This document shows, in pieces, positions 16,630-26,569 of a DNA stretch of 64,000 nucleotides (the stretch's first letter is position 1; every line of letters begins with the position of its first letter). The translations under genes and the position numbers were made by a program. The stretch spans positions 1-64,000 of the forward strand of contig NZ_JAMXXP010000015.1 of the NCBI RefSeq assembly GCF_024129355.1, read 5' to 3'. Below the pieces are notes generated by a model. It did not search any database, was not told the DNA's origin, and was given only the letters and a program-made list of their open reading frames with translations. The stretch comes from Acinetobacter lwoffii. Its GTDB lineage: Bacteria > Pseudomonadota > Gammaproteobacteria > Pseudomonadales > Moraxellaceae.

Positions 16630-17841
16630 ATGTTAAATGCATATATTTATGATGGTTTACGTTCACCAATCGGTCGCCATGCCGGAAGTCTGGCAAGTGT
16701 ACGTCCAGATGATCTAGCAGCTACAGTCATTAAAAACCTGCTGGAAAAAACCGGTATCCCGGCAGAAGACGTAGAAGATGTAATCTTTGGTAGTACCAAC
16801 CAGGCCGGTGAAGACAGCCGTAATGTGGCACGTTTTGCAGCATTGTTAGCGGGTATGCCGGTAACAGTTCCGGGGCAGACGGTAAACCGCTTATGTGCAT
16901 CAGGTCTCGGTGCTGTGATTGATTCGGCACGTGCCATCACTGCAGGCGAAGGCGAGTTGTACATTGCTGGTGGCGTAGAAAGTATGACCCGCGCGCCTTT
17001 TGTGATGGGCAAAGCAGAAAGTGCTTATTCACGTGATGCCAAAATTTATGACACCACGATTGGTACCCGTTTCCCGAACCGTAAATTTACGGATCAGTTT
17101 GGCGCGCACAGTATGCCTGAAACAGGTGATAACGTGGCTGAAGAATTCGGTATTAGCCGTGAACAGGCTGATACCTTTGCCGCTGCATCACAGGCAAAAT
17201 ATCAGGTAGCGAAAGAATCAGGTTTCTTTGAAGGTGAAATTACCCCGATTGAAGTTTCTCAAGGACGCAAATTGCCGCCTAAACAAATTACTGAGGATGA
17301 GCATCCACGTGCATCTTCAACATTTGAAGCTTTATCCAAGTTAAAACCGCTATTTGAAGGTGGTGTAGTAACAGCAGGTAATGCATCAGGAATCAATGAC
17401 GGCGCTGCAGCACTGATTATCGGCAGTGAAAAAGTGCAGGAACAGTATGGCTTAAAACCTTTAGCTCGTATTCTGTCTTCTGCAGCCGCTGGCATTGAGC
17501 CACGCATCATGGGAGCAGGCCCAATTGAAGCGATTAAAAAGGCAGTACAGCGTGCGGGTTTGACGCTAGACGATATGGATATCATCGAGATTAATGAAGC
17601 CTTTGCCAGTCAGGTATTATCTTGCCTGAAAGGTCTGGATGTCGCTTTGGATGATCCGCGTGTTAATCCAAATGGTGGTGCAATTGCCATTGGTCATCCA
17701 CTGGGCTGTTCGGGTGCGCGTTTGGCTTTAACTGTTGCACGTCAGTTACAGCGTACTGGTAAAAAATATGCCGTGATCAGTCTATGTATCGGTCTGGGTC
17801 AAGGCCTGGCGATGGTAATTGAAAACCCTGAAGCTGCATAA
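16630..17841 (+). CDS. dcaF: 3-oxoadipyl-CoA thiolase (DcaF/PcaF family)
   Basis: The 403-residue thiolase has the nucleophilic Cys89 in NRLCASGLGA, the catalytic His in GHPLGCSGAR and the second Cys in SLCIGLGQGLAMV. The opening DGLRSPIGRHAGSLASVRPDDLAA is the usual start of beta-ketoadipyl-CoA thiolases. It cleaves 3-oxoadipyl-CoA to acetyl-CoA and succinyl-CoA. It is the last gene of the hydratase-dehydrogenase-thiolase operon and precedes a terminator. PcaF and PaaJ share these motifs; context favours diacid catabolism. Confidence 0.88.
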   Translation: MLNAYIYDGLRSPIGRHAGSLASVRPDDLAATVIKNLLEKTGIPAEDVEDVIFGSTNQAGEDSRNVARFAALLAGMPVTVPGQTVNRLCASGLGAVIDSARAITAGEGELYIAGGVESMTRAPFVMGKAESAYSRDAKIYDTTIGTRFPNRKFTDQFGAHSMPETGDNVAEEFGISREQADTFAAASQAKYQVAKESGFFEGEITPIEVSQGRKLPPKQITEDEHPRASSTFEALSKLKPLFEGGVVTAGNASGINDGAAALIIGSEKVQEQYGLKPLARILSSAAAGIEPRIMGAGPIEAIKKAVQRAGLTLDDMDIIEINEAFASQVLSCLKGLDVALDDPRVNPNGGAIAIGHPLGCSGARLALTVARQLQRTGKKYAVISLCIGLGQGLAMVIENPEAA

Positions 17842-17859
17842 CAGCTTAAGTAATCGCCT

Positions 17860-17896
17860 TAATGCTATGTATATATGATATGCATGGCATTTTTTA
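17860..17896 (+). terminator. Probable terminator after the thiolase gene
   Basis: AATGCTATG and CATGGCATT pair with a single G-T wobble across a 13-base loop, followed by TTTTTATT. Confidence 0.6.
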
Positions 17897-17910
17897 TTGA
17901 GATTTTTCTT

Positions 17911-17941
17911 TTAAAATAAAAATCCCTGCCTGAGCAGGGAT
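17911..17941 (-). terminator. Rho-independent terminator of the thioesterase gene
   Basis: AATCCCTGC-CTGA-GCAGGGATT is a perfect 9-bp stem. On the minus strand it is followed by TTTTTATTTT, so it ends transcription of the minus-strand thioesterase. Confidence 0.85.
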
Positions 17942-17961
17942 TGACTACGTCAGTGTAATGA

Positions 17962-18399
17962 TTACTTACGACCAGTGACTAATAATGTTGCCGACCCAAA
18001 GGCATAAACTTTACCTTCTTTATCGATAATTCGGCCTTCTGAGGTCAGTACATTGCGTCCGATCCGGATAACTTCACCAATGGCGGTATAGGTTTCACCA
18101 CTTTTCATGGCTTTCAGCATTTTCACATTCAGGTCAATTGTTGAGAAACTGACACCTGCATCTACTGTCGTATGCACGGCAGCGCCAGTCGCACTATCTA
18201 GAACCGTTGCACAAAAGCCGCCATGAATTCCGCCTTGTAAATTGTAATGGCGATGATCAGGACGCACTTCATATTCCACATAGTTTTCGCGTACTAAGGT
18301 CAAACGCATGGGAATAATTTCACTCATGGCTGAACTGGAAATTTCCCCATTTTTAATTGCGGTGAGATATTCAAGTCCATTTAATTGTGATGTGGGCAT
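17962..18399 (-). CDS. Hotdog-fold acyl-CoA thioesterase, PaaI family
   Basis: The 145-residue protein matches the PaaI/YbdB hotdog family. It has GGIHGGFCATVLDSATG, where the HGG and the Asp-Ser lie at the usual catalytic positions, and a core ending in FGSATLLVTGRK. GGAG precedes the start at 18399. Such enzymes hydrolyse stalled acyl-CoA thioesters and so recover CoA in catabolic pathways. It is divergent from the aldolase operon, with a DcaR-type palindrome in the shared promoter. The substrate is unknown. Confidence 0.8.
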   Translation of the reverse strand: MPTSQLNGLEYLTAIKNGEISSSAMSEIIPMRLTLVRENYVEYEVRPDHRHYNLQGGIHGGFCATVLDSATGAAVHTTVDAGVSFSTIDLNVKMLKAMKSGETYTAIGEVIRIGRNVLTSEGRIIDKEGKVYAFGSATLLVTGRK

Positions 18400-18421
18400 A
18401 TCAACTCCTTGTAATGGTTTA

Positions 18422-18436
18422 TTTCGTCTTATGAAA
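18422..18436. promoter_or_regulatory. DcaR-type operator between the thioesterase and aldolase operons
   Basis: TTTCGTCTTATGAAA has both arms of the palindrome. It is 22 bp from the thioesterase start and 73 bp from the aldolase start. Confidence 0.6.
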
Positions 18437-18509
18437 TAATATTCTGTTTTTATAGAATTATGATATAACAGATAGTGATCGAAATGCTATATTTTTCCAG
18501 GATGGAACG

Positions 18510-19265
18510 ATGACAATAAAAAATCTCGTCACAGATGCTGAATGGCAGGCACGTTGTGAACTCGCAGCGCTTTATCGCATTATTGCGCATTACCGGATGA
18601 CGGACCTGATTGATACTCACATCAGTTTAAGAGTCCCTGATCAGCCTGACTGTTTTCTGATTAATCAGTATGGTATCGCTTTTGAAAAAATGTGTGCCTC
18701 AACGCTGGTCAAGATTAATCATGAAGGGCAAGTGGTAGAAAGCTATGAACAGGACAAGCCGGTGAATATGGCTGGCTTCGTCATCCACTCCGCAATTCAT
18801 GAAGCACATGCTCATCTGAACTGTGTCATTCATACGCATACCGCAGATGGCATAGCAGTTTCTGCACAGAAACACGGACTTCTTCCCATTTCCCAGCATG
18901 CGCTGAAATTTTATCAGCAGGTGGCCTATCACGAATATGAAGGCGTGGCACTGTCAACAGATGAGCAGGAGCGCCTGATTCAGGACCTGGGCGGCCATCG
19001 CGCCATGATTTTACGCAATCACGGACTTTTAACGGCTGGCGAAACGATTGCACGGGCTTTTCATGAAATCTATTTTCTGGAGCGTGCCTGTCAGACGCAG
19101 GTGAAGGCCTTAAGTGGCGGTGCCGAACTGTATTATCCAGCAGAAGAAGTCCGAATTAAAACTGCCAAGCAGTTCGCCAGTCCTTTAGTTGAACCGATTT
19201 TACAGCGTGCCTGGCAGGCCGCTTTGTCTTTGATTGAGCATCAATATACGGAGTATGCATCATGA
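18510..19265 (+). CDS. Class II aldolase/adducin family protein
   Basis: The 251-residue protein has the adducin/aldolase II fold. Its likely zinc ligands are in HTHTADGIAV and LRNHGLL, and the active-site start is around THISLRV. The family includes fuculose-phosphate aldolases, but many members linked to CoA pathways have unknown carbonyl-lyase or decarboxylase roles. The stop overlaps the next gene's start by 4 bases. It begins an operon of aldolase, D-2-hydroxyacid dehydrogenase, PaaG-like crotonase and flavoprotein. A retro-aldol step on a hydroxylated acid is possible, but I do not assign a reaction. Confidence 0.75.
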   Translation: MTIKNLVTDAEWQARCELAALYRIIAHYRMTDLIDTHISLRVPDQPDCFLINQYGIAFEKMCASTLVKINHEGQVVESYEQDKPVNMAGFVIHSAIHEAHAHLNCVIHTHTADGIAVSAQKHGLLPISQHALKFYQQVAYHEYEGVALSTDEQERLIQDLGGHRAMILRNHGLLTAGETIARAFHEIYFLERACQTQVKALSGGAELYYPAEEVRIKTAKQFASPLVEPILQRAWQAALSLIEHQYTEYAS

Positions 19266-20185
19266 TTGTGATATCCAGTACTGTGCCGAATATTGAAGCA
19301 ATTCTGGTGAAGTCTTTTCAGAAATATGCGCCTGCTGGCAGTTTCTGTACAGTGGACAGCCCGGAAGCTGAACAGGCGACCACTGTTGCTGCCTGGTTTC
19401 CAGATCTGGAAAAAGTGCAGCAGCTACCACAGCTTGGTCTGATTCATTCGATTGCTGCAGGGGTCGAACATTTAAATTTAAACGAGATTAGATCTGACCA
19501 GTCAGTCTGCCGGGTACTGGATCCACATCATCAAAAGGGCATGTTTGATTATCTGCTCTGGGGCGTGCTGTATTTCCAGCGTTATTTTGACCGCATGACC
19601 CAGCAGCAAAAGCAGCAGCTATGGAAACAGTATCGTCAAAGTTATAGCCATCATATCCAGATCGGGATTATGGGCCTTGGCCATATGGGTGGTTATGTGG
19701 CAGAACGTTTTGCCGACATGGGCTATCAGGTGTCTGGGTGGTCCAATTCCCCAAAAGATATTGATCAGGTCAAAAGTTATGTAGGTACAGAACAACTTTC
19801 TGAGTTCCTGGCCCAAAGCCAGATTCTGATTAATCTGCTACCACTCACTGAAGAAAATACTGGCATTCTTTCTGCTGAATTATTTCAGCAACTGCCTGAA
19901 CAAGCGGCTTTAATTCATGTCGGGAGAGGCCAGCATTTAATTGAACAGGATCTACTCAATGCACTGGATTCCGGCCACTTACGTGGTGCAATTGTCGACG
20001 TATTTGAGCAGGAACCTTTAGCCGCTGAACATCCATTCTGGCAGCATGAAAAGATCGTTGTTACACCACATGTTGCCTCACATGCGCCCATGTCTGTGGT
20101 GGTGGAACAGATTCTGGAAAATGACCGACGCTTAAATCTCGGGCTGGATTTATGCCATCAGGTAGATGTCAATAAAGGCTATTAA
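19262..20185 (+). CDS. D-isomer-specific 2-hydroxyacid dehydrogenase, GhrA-like
   Basis: The 307-residue protein has the NAD(P) motif GIMGLGHMGGYVAERF at about residue 137 and a substrate region with VGRGQHLIEQDLL. Its Glu-His catalytic pair is in VDVFEQEPL and TPHVASHAP. The arrangement matches glyoxylate/hydroxypyruvate reductase A. It would reduce a 2-oxoacid or oxidise a 2-hydroxyacid, possibly one made or used by the upstream aldolase, with which it overlaps. The physiological substrate is not clear. Confidence 0.78.
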   Translation: MIVISSTVPNIEAILVKSFQKYAPAGSFCTVDSPEAEQATTVAAWFPDLEKVQQLPQLGLIHSIAAGVEHLNLNEIRSDQSVCRVLDPHHQKGMFDYLLWGVLYFQRYFDRMTQQQKQQLWKQYRQSYSHHIQIGIMGLGHMGGYVAERFADMGYQVSGWSNSPKDIDQVKSYVGTEQLSEFLAQSQILINLLPLTEENTGILSAELFQQLPEQAALIHVGRGQHLIEQDLLNALDSGHLRGAIVDVFEQEPLAAEHPFWQHEKIVVTPHVASHAPMSVVVEQILENDRRLNLGLDLCHQVDVNKGY

Positions 20186-20219
20186 TTGTAGGGATACAAG
20201 CAAAAAAATAAGGAAATTA

Positions 20220-22003
<1,784 letters not shown>

Positions 22004-22031
22004 TCAGCTTTAGGGCAGTCGCTGAATAGAA

Positions 22032-22060
22032 AAGCCATTCCACCATGAATGGCTTTTTTT
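22032..22060 (+). terminator. Rho-independent terminator after the flavoprotein gene
   Basis: AAGCCATTC-CACCAT-GAATGGCTT is a 9-bp stem followed by TTTTT. Confidence 0.9.
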
Positions 22061-22152
22061 CATTCTGTATATTTTTTATTTTTAAATGGGAAATTTCATC
22101 GAATGACTAGATTTTATTCTTTAAATTATATTATAGTGGATTTAAAACATAA

Positions 22153-22167
22153 TTTCGTATTATGAAA
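22153..22167. promoter_or_regulatory. DcaR-type operator upstream of the 600-residue acyl-CoA dehydrogenase
   Basis: TTTCGTA-T-TATGAAA differs from the perfect palindrome at one position. It lies 47 bp from the start codon. Confidence 0.65.
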
Positions 22168-22214
22168 TTAATTGTCATAAATATATAAATTAGAACTCAT
22201 ACAAGGGAATTACG

Positions 22215-24017
22215 ATGAGAAATTATATTGCACCATTAAAAGACATGAAGTTTGTGCTGGAAGACCTGTTAAACGTTGAACAGAAATATCAGGGCTATGC
22301 AAAATTCGCAGACAAGGTTTCTATGGATATTATGGAGCAATATCTGGAAGTCGCTGCGGACTTTTGCCAAAACGAACTTCTACCGATTAATGCGACAGGC
22401 GACCAGCAGGGTTGCCGTTTGCAGGATGGCGTGGTCACCACACCAGATGGGTTTAAAGCAGCTTATGACAAATATGTAGAACTCGGCTTTACCTCATTAA
22501 CTGGTGATGAAACATATGGCGGTCAAGGCTTCCCAACTTTATACCGTATTGCCATTTCTGAAATTATCACTGCAACCAACTGGTCTTGGGGCATGTACCC
22601 AGGCCTGTCCCATGGTGCCATGCGTACTTTAGAGCACCACGGTAGCGATGAACAGAAACAGAAGTTCCTGGTTCCTTTAATTGCCGGTCGCTGGACGGGC
22701 ACCATGTGCTTGACTGAATCTCATGCCGGTTCTGACCTAGGTTTAATCCGTACAAAAGCAGTGCCAAATGAAGACGGCAGCTACAGCATCAGTGGTGAGA
22801 AAATCTTTATCTCAGCCGGTGAACATGACCTGGCTGAAAATATCGTGCATATCGTACTGGCACGTTTACCGGATGCGCCTGCGGGAACCAAAGGTATTTC
22901 GCTGTTTATTGTTCCGAAATACAATCTGGATGAAGCTGGTAATGTGGCTTCCCGTAATGGCGTAGTGTGTAGTGCCATTGAACACAAGATGGGCATTCAC
23001 GGTAACGCGACCTGTGTGCTGAATTTTGATAATGCCAAAGGTTTCCTGATTGGGCCTGAAAATCGCGGCCTGAACTGCATGTTTACCTTTATGAACTCGG
23101 CACGTATCGGTACAGCCATTCAAGGCTTGGCAGCAGCAGAATCTTCTTATCAGGGGGCATTGGCTTATGCCAAAGACCGTCTGGCGATGCGTTCACTTGA
23201 AGGTGCAAAAGTGCCAGGCCAGCCTGCAGATCCGATTATCGTGCATCCGGCAGTACGTAACATGCTGCTGACTCAAAAGGTGTTTGCAGAAGGTTCACGT
23301 GCACTTGCATATTATCTGGCGACCTATGCCGATATCGCTGAAGCCACTGAAAGCCCTGAAGAGAAAAAAGCAGCTGAAGACCGTCTAGCATTATTAACCC
23401 CTATTGCCAAAGCATTAATGACCGAAACCGGCATAGAAGCGGCTAAACATGGTATGCAGATTTTCGGTGGTCACGGTTATATTGCTGAACATGGCATGGA
23501 ACAGATTGCCCGTGATGCACGTATTGCCAGCCTCTATGAAGGAACTACTGAAATTCAGTCCATTGACTTGCTGGCGCGTAAAGTGCTGGGCTCAAAATTG
23601 GGTTTGCTGACCGCATTAACCGATGAAATTCAGGGCTTTGTAAAAGAGCATCAGCAACATGTCCAGTTCAGCCAGCAAGTTGCACAAGTCAGCCAGTTGA
23701 CTGAACAATGGCTGAAATTAACCAGAACCATTCAGGAGCAGGCTCAACAGTCTGCCAATGAAATTGGGGCAGCATCAGTTGACTACCTATATTTCTCTGG
23801 TTATGTCGTGTCCGCTTATTTGTGGCTGAAAATGGCAATTACTGCGCAGCAGAAAATTGAAGAAGGCAATACTGATCCGTTCTATGCAGCCAAGATCAAA
23901 ACTGCACAATTCTTCTTTGCGCGTATTTTGCCAAGAACTTCAACCCACTTTGCCAATATTCAGGCGGGCGGTGAAAGCCTGTTTTTACTTGAACCTGAAG
24001 AGTTCAAATTCGATTAA
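22215..24017 (+). CDS. Large acyl-CoA dehydrogenase with C-terminal extension
   Basis: At 600 residues this is about 200 longer than ordinary acyl-CoA dehydrogenases. It belongs to the group with an added C-terminal helical domain (PA0506/FadE-like). It has CLTESHAGSDLGLIRT, FGGHGYIAEHGMEQI and the catalytic glutamate in SLYEGTTEIQS at about residue 455, then the extra region to the end. Such enzymes oxidise medium- to long-chain or bulky acyl-CoAs with FAD and ETF. It stands alone between a DcaR-type operator and a strong terminator. The substrate could be the acyl-CoA formed by the ligase at 26570. Confidence 0.83.
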   Translation: MRNYIAPLKDMKFVLEDLLNVEQKYQGYAKFADKVSMDIMEQYLEVAADFCQNELLPINATGDQQGCRLQDGVVTTPDGFKAAYDKYVELGFTSLTGDETYGGQGFPTLYRIAISEIITATNWSWGMYPGLSHGAMRTLEHHGSDEQKQKFLVPLIAGRWTGTMCLTESHAGSDLGLIRTKAVPNEDGSYSISGEKIFISAGEHDLAENIVHIVLARLPDAPAGTKGISLFIVPKYNLDEAGNVASRNGVVCSAIEHKMGIHGNATCVLNFDNAKGFLIGPENRGLNCMFTFMNSARIGTAIQGLAAAESSYQGALAYAKDRLAMRSLEGAKVPGQPADPIIVHPAVRNMLLTQKVFAEGSRALAYYLATYADIAEATESPEEKKAAEDRLALLTPIAKALMTETGIEAAKHGMQIFGGHGYIAEHGMEQIARDARIASLYEGTTEIQSIDLLARKVLGSKLGLLTALTDEIQGFVKEHQQHVQFSQQVAQVSQLTEQWLKLTRTIQEQAQQSANEIGAASVDYLYFSGYVVSAYLWLKMAITAQQKIEEGNTDPFYAAKIKTAQFFFARILPRTSTHFANIQAGGESLFLLEPEEFKFD

Positions 24018-24024
24018 ACCTTTT

Positions 24025-24056
24025 GACCCACGATACTCGTGTCGTGGGTCTTTTTT
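24025..24056 (+). terminator. Rho-independent terminator after the large acyl-CoA dehydrogenase
   Basis: GACCCACGA and TCGTGGGTC form a 9-bp stem across an 8-base loop, followed by six Ts. Confidence 0.92.
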
Positions 24057-24145
24057 AATAATTTTTGCATCCTCACCCAATTCAAATATTGAGATTTATT
24101 CTCGGATATTGAATAAACCATAAAACAACAAGATCAGGAGTCTAT

Positions 24146-24985
24146 ATGGATTTAGACATGATTACTCGACAGTGTCCTTATGCTGATCTGCAGCTTAATT
24201 TTCATGAAGTCGGACAGCGTTCTGCATTTCCGACTATTATTTTGATTCATGGCACCGGTGGAAATACCGACAAGCATTTCAGCTATATTTTTCCGATGCT
24301 GGGTATTCATCAGCGGGTTTTATCCATTGATTTGCATACCCCGAATAAAGCTGATCTAAAGGTGACTGATTTTAGCCAACAGGTTGAAGCATTGATTCAG
24401 CATGCAGTTGCAAAAGATGAAATCATTACAGTGGTCGGCTATTCACTCGGTGCCGTGATTGCTGCACAAGTGGCAGCCAGTTTAAAACAGCGCGTAGCGC
24501 GTTTGATCCTGTTAGCCGGTTGGGCCAAAACCAGCTCGGTGCAACAACTACGTACTGTCATTTGGCAGCAATTATTTACTGAACAATCTGCGGCCTTGCC
24601 TCATTTTGTCAATTATTGCCTGTATAGCGATGATTATCTGTCTGCACGAAGCGAACAGCAGGTGTTGGATCTGGCACGCTTTGTCAAACCTTCCCAAGAT
24701 GCAGCCAAACAGCGTGAACTGAATTATCGCATTGATATTACATCGATCTTGCCTGAGATTCGTGCAGAGACGTTGATTGTGGCTTGCCGTGAAGACCGCA
24801 TGGTGCCTGTAGCGCAAGCTAAACTGCTGTTTGCTTCAATTTCGAACAGTCGCTATATCGAAATTTCTTCAGGACATGCGCTCTATGTCGAAGCGCCAGC
24901 CGAAGTGGTGCAACTGGTAAACCAGTTTAGCCAGCATCCAGAACAATATCCGGTGAATCAAAAAATCCAGCCTTATATGCCTTAA
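24146..24985 (+). CDS. Alpha/beta-hydrolase
   Basis: The 279-residue protein has the oxyanion segment LIHGTGGNTDKH, the nucleophile elbow GYSLGA (serine), an acid in CREDRMVP and the catalytic histidine in SSGHALYVEAP. The triad is complete. CAGGAG precedes the start. It is 11 bp before a Baeyer-Villiger-type monooxygenase gene; monooxygenase plus hydrolase is the classical pair for ketone to ester/lactone to hydroxy acid. That pairing is the basis for proposing esterase or lactonase activity, but the sequence alone does not fix the substrate. Confidence 0.8.
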   Translation: MDLDMITRQCPYADLQLNFHEVGQRSAFPTIILIHGTGGNTDKHFSYIFPMLGIHQRVLSIDLHTPNKADLKVTDFSQQVEALIQHAVAKDEIITVVGYSLGAVIAAQVAASLKQRVARLILLAGWAKTSSVQQLRTVIWQQLFTEQSAALPHFVNYCLYSDDYLSARSEQQVLDLARFVKPSQDAAKQRELNYRIDITSILPEIRAETLIVACREDRMVPVAQAKLLFASISNSRYIEISSGHALYVEAPAEVVQLVNQFSQHPEQYPVNQKIQPYMP

Positions 24986-24996
24986 AGGAGATAAAT

Positions 24997-26481
24997 ATGC
25001 AAGCTAAAGGACAGCGCAGCAAGATTCTAATTGTAGGCAGCGGTTTTGGTGGTTTGGGAATGGCAATCCGCCTTAAACAGCAGGGCATCCACGATTTTAA
25101 AATCATTGAACGTGCAGCAGAAGTGGGCGGCACTTGGCGTGACAATACCTATCCCGGAGTCGCCTGTGATGTACCTTCCCATTTATATTCTTTCTCTTTT
25201 ATTAAAAATCCGGACTGGTCTCGGGTCTTTCCACACGGAGCAGAAATTCAGCGTTATTTAATTCAATGCTGTGATCAGGAAAATATCCGGCCCCATATTG
25301 ATTTTCATACGCAACTGGAAAAGGCTAGCTGGAATGCACGAGAACGAATATGGGAAATTCACACCTCTAAAGGTCTGTATCAGGCTGAGATCTTAATTAC
25401 CGCAACCGGGCATCTGGCAGATGAGCATCTCCCGCAAATTCCGGGGCTGGAAGAATTTGAAGGCCAAGTGATGCATTCCGCGCGCTGGAACCACGAGCTG
25501 AATCTGGAAAATCAACATGTCGTTGTGGTGGGTTCTGGTGCTTCTGCCATCCAGCTTGTGCCGGAAATTTCCAAAACAGCCAAAAGCCTGACCGTCTTGC
25601 AACGTAGTGCGCCCTATATTTTGCCCCGACCAGACCGAGCTTATTCTGAGTCAGAAAAACAGCTTTTCCGCAAAGATCCGGACAGTATGTCGGCCCTCAG
25701 ACATTCCTTGTTCTGGGGCAATGAATACAATTTTGCCCAGCGCCGTAATCTGAAAAGCCAGATTGAGCGGGTCAAGAAAAACTGCCTGCAATTCTTAAAA
25801 CATCAGATTTCAGATCCTGAATTACAGCGCAAACTTACGCCGAATTATGAACCTGGTTGTAAGCGCTTATTGCTTTCTAATGATTATTATCCGACTTTTC
25901 TAAAACCCCATGTCAAGCTTGAAGATTCAGCATTAGCACAAGTGACCAAGGATGGCGTTATAAGCCAAGCTGGAAATAAATTTTTTGCAGATATCATCGT
26001 ATTTGCCACCGGATTTGAAGCAGCACGACCACCTTATGCAGCAAAGGTCGTGGGTAAACAGGGTTTAAGTCTGGAACAGCAATGGTCCAGCGGTATGCAG
26101 GGTTATCAGTCAACGACCGTACACAACTTTCCAAACCTGTTCATCCTGAATGGGCCAAATACAGGCAGTGGACATAATTCAGCACTTTATTTTCTGGAAA
26201 CCCAGTTTGATCTGGTACTGGATGCCTTGCAGTTTTTTGAGCAGGAACAGATTCAGGTCTTTGAAGCGGATCAGAGCGCTGAAAATAGCTATATGGAGGA
26301 GCTACAGCAACTTTCCCAAGGTAGTGTCTGGTTATCGGAAAGCTGTAAAAGCTGGTATCTGGACCCGGTCAGTCGCAAGCTGACTTTGGTCTGGCCGGAT
26401 TATGCTCATTCATTTAGGGATAAAAATCAGCATTTTATTCGTAGCGGTTATCACTATCAGTATGTTGAATCGAGACAGTAG
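24997..26481 (+). CDS. Flavin monooxygenase of the Baeyer-Villiger type
   Basis: The 494-residue protein has an FAD Rossmann motif VGSGFGGLGMA and the GTWRDNTYPGVACDVPSHLYSF-type substrate/FAD segment. It also has the Baeyer-Villiger fingerprint FxGxxxHxxxW (FEGQVMHSARW) and a second Rossmann motif VVGSGASAIQLVPE for NADPH. It would insert oxygen into a ketone to give an ester or lactone; AlmA-type alkane hydroxylases and other class B monooxygenases share these motifs, so that role cannot be excluded. AAGGAG precedes the start. It is downstream of the hydrolase and upstream of a FadD-like ligase. Confidence 0.83.
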   Translation: MQAKGQRSKILIVGSGFGGLGMAIRLKQQGIHDFKIIERAAEVGGTWRDNTYPGVACDVPSHLYSFSFIKNPDWSRVFPHGAEIQRYLIQCCDQENIRPHIDFHTQLEKASWNARERIWEIHTSKGLYQAEILITATGHLADEHLPQIPGLEEFEGQVMHSARWNHELNLENQHVVVVGSGASAIQLVPEISKTAKSLTVLQRSAPYILPRPDRAYSESEKQLFRKDPDSMSALRHSLFWGNEYNFAQRRNLKSQIERVKKNCLQFLKHQISDPELQRKLTPNYEPGCKRLLLSNDYYPTFLKPHVKLEDSALAQVTKDGVISQAGNKFFADIIVFATGFEAARPPYAAKVVGKQGLSLEQQWSSGMQGYQSTTVHNFPNLFILNGPNTGSGHNSALYFLETQFDLVLDALQFFEQEQIQVFEADQSAENSYMEELQQLSQGSVWLSESCKSWYLDPVSRKLTLVWPDYAHSFRDKNQHFIRSGYHYQYVESRQ

Positions 26482-26569
26482 AAAGTGGTTTGAAAATATT
26501 TAATTAAAATCAAAATCTTATGGTTTAAATAATACAAAATAAATGTAAATTCAGGACAGGAGTATAGTC

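Noticed and set aside
17259..17585. 108-codon open frame opposite the thiolase gene
   Set aside because: Shadow of dcaF, which has all thiolase motifs in frame.
26525..26539. TTAAATAATACAAAA, a possible tenth DcaR-type operator upstream of the FadD-like ligase
   Set aside because: Only the right half resembles the palindrome; too weak in AT-rich sequence to count.
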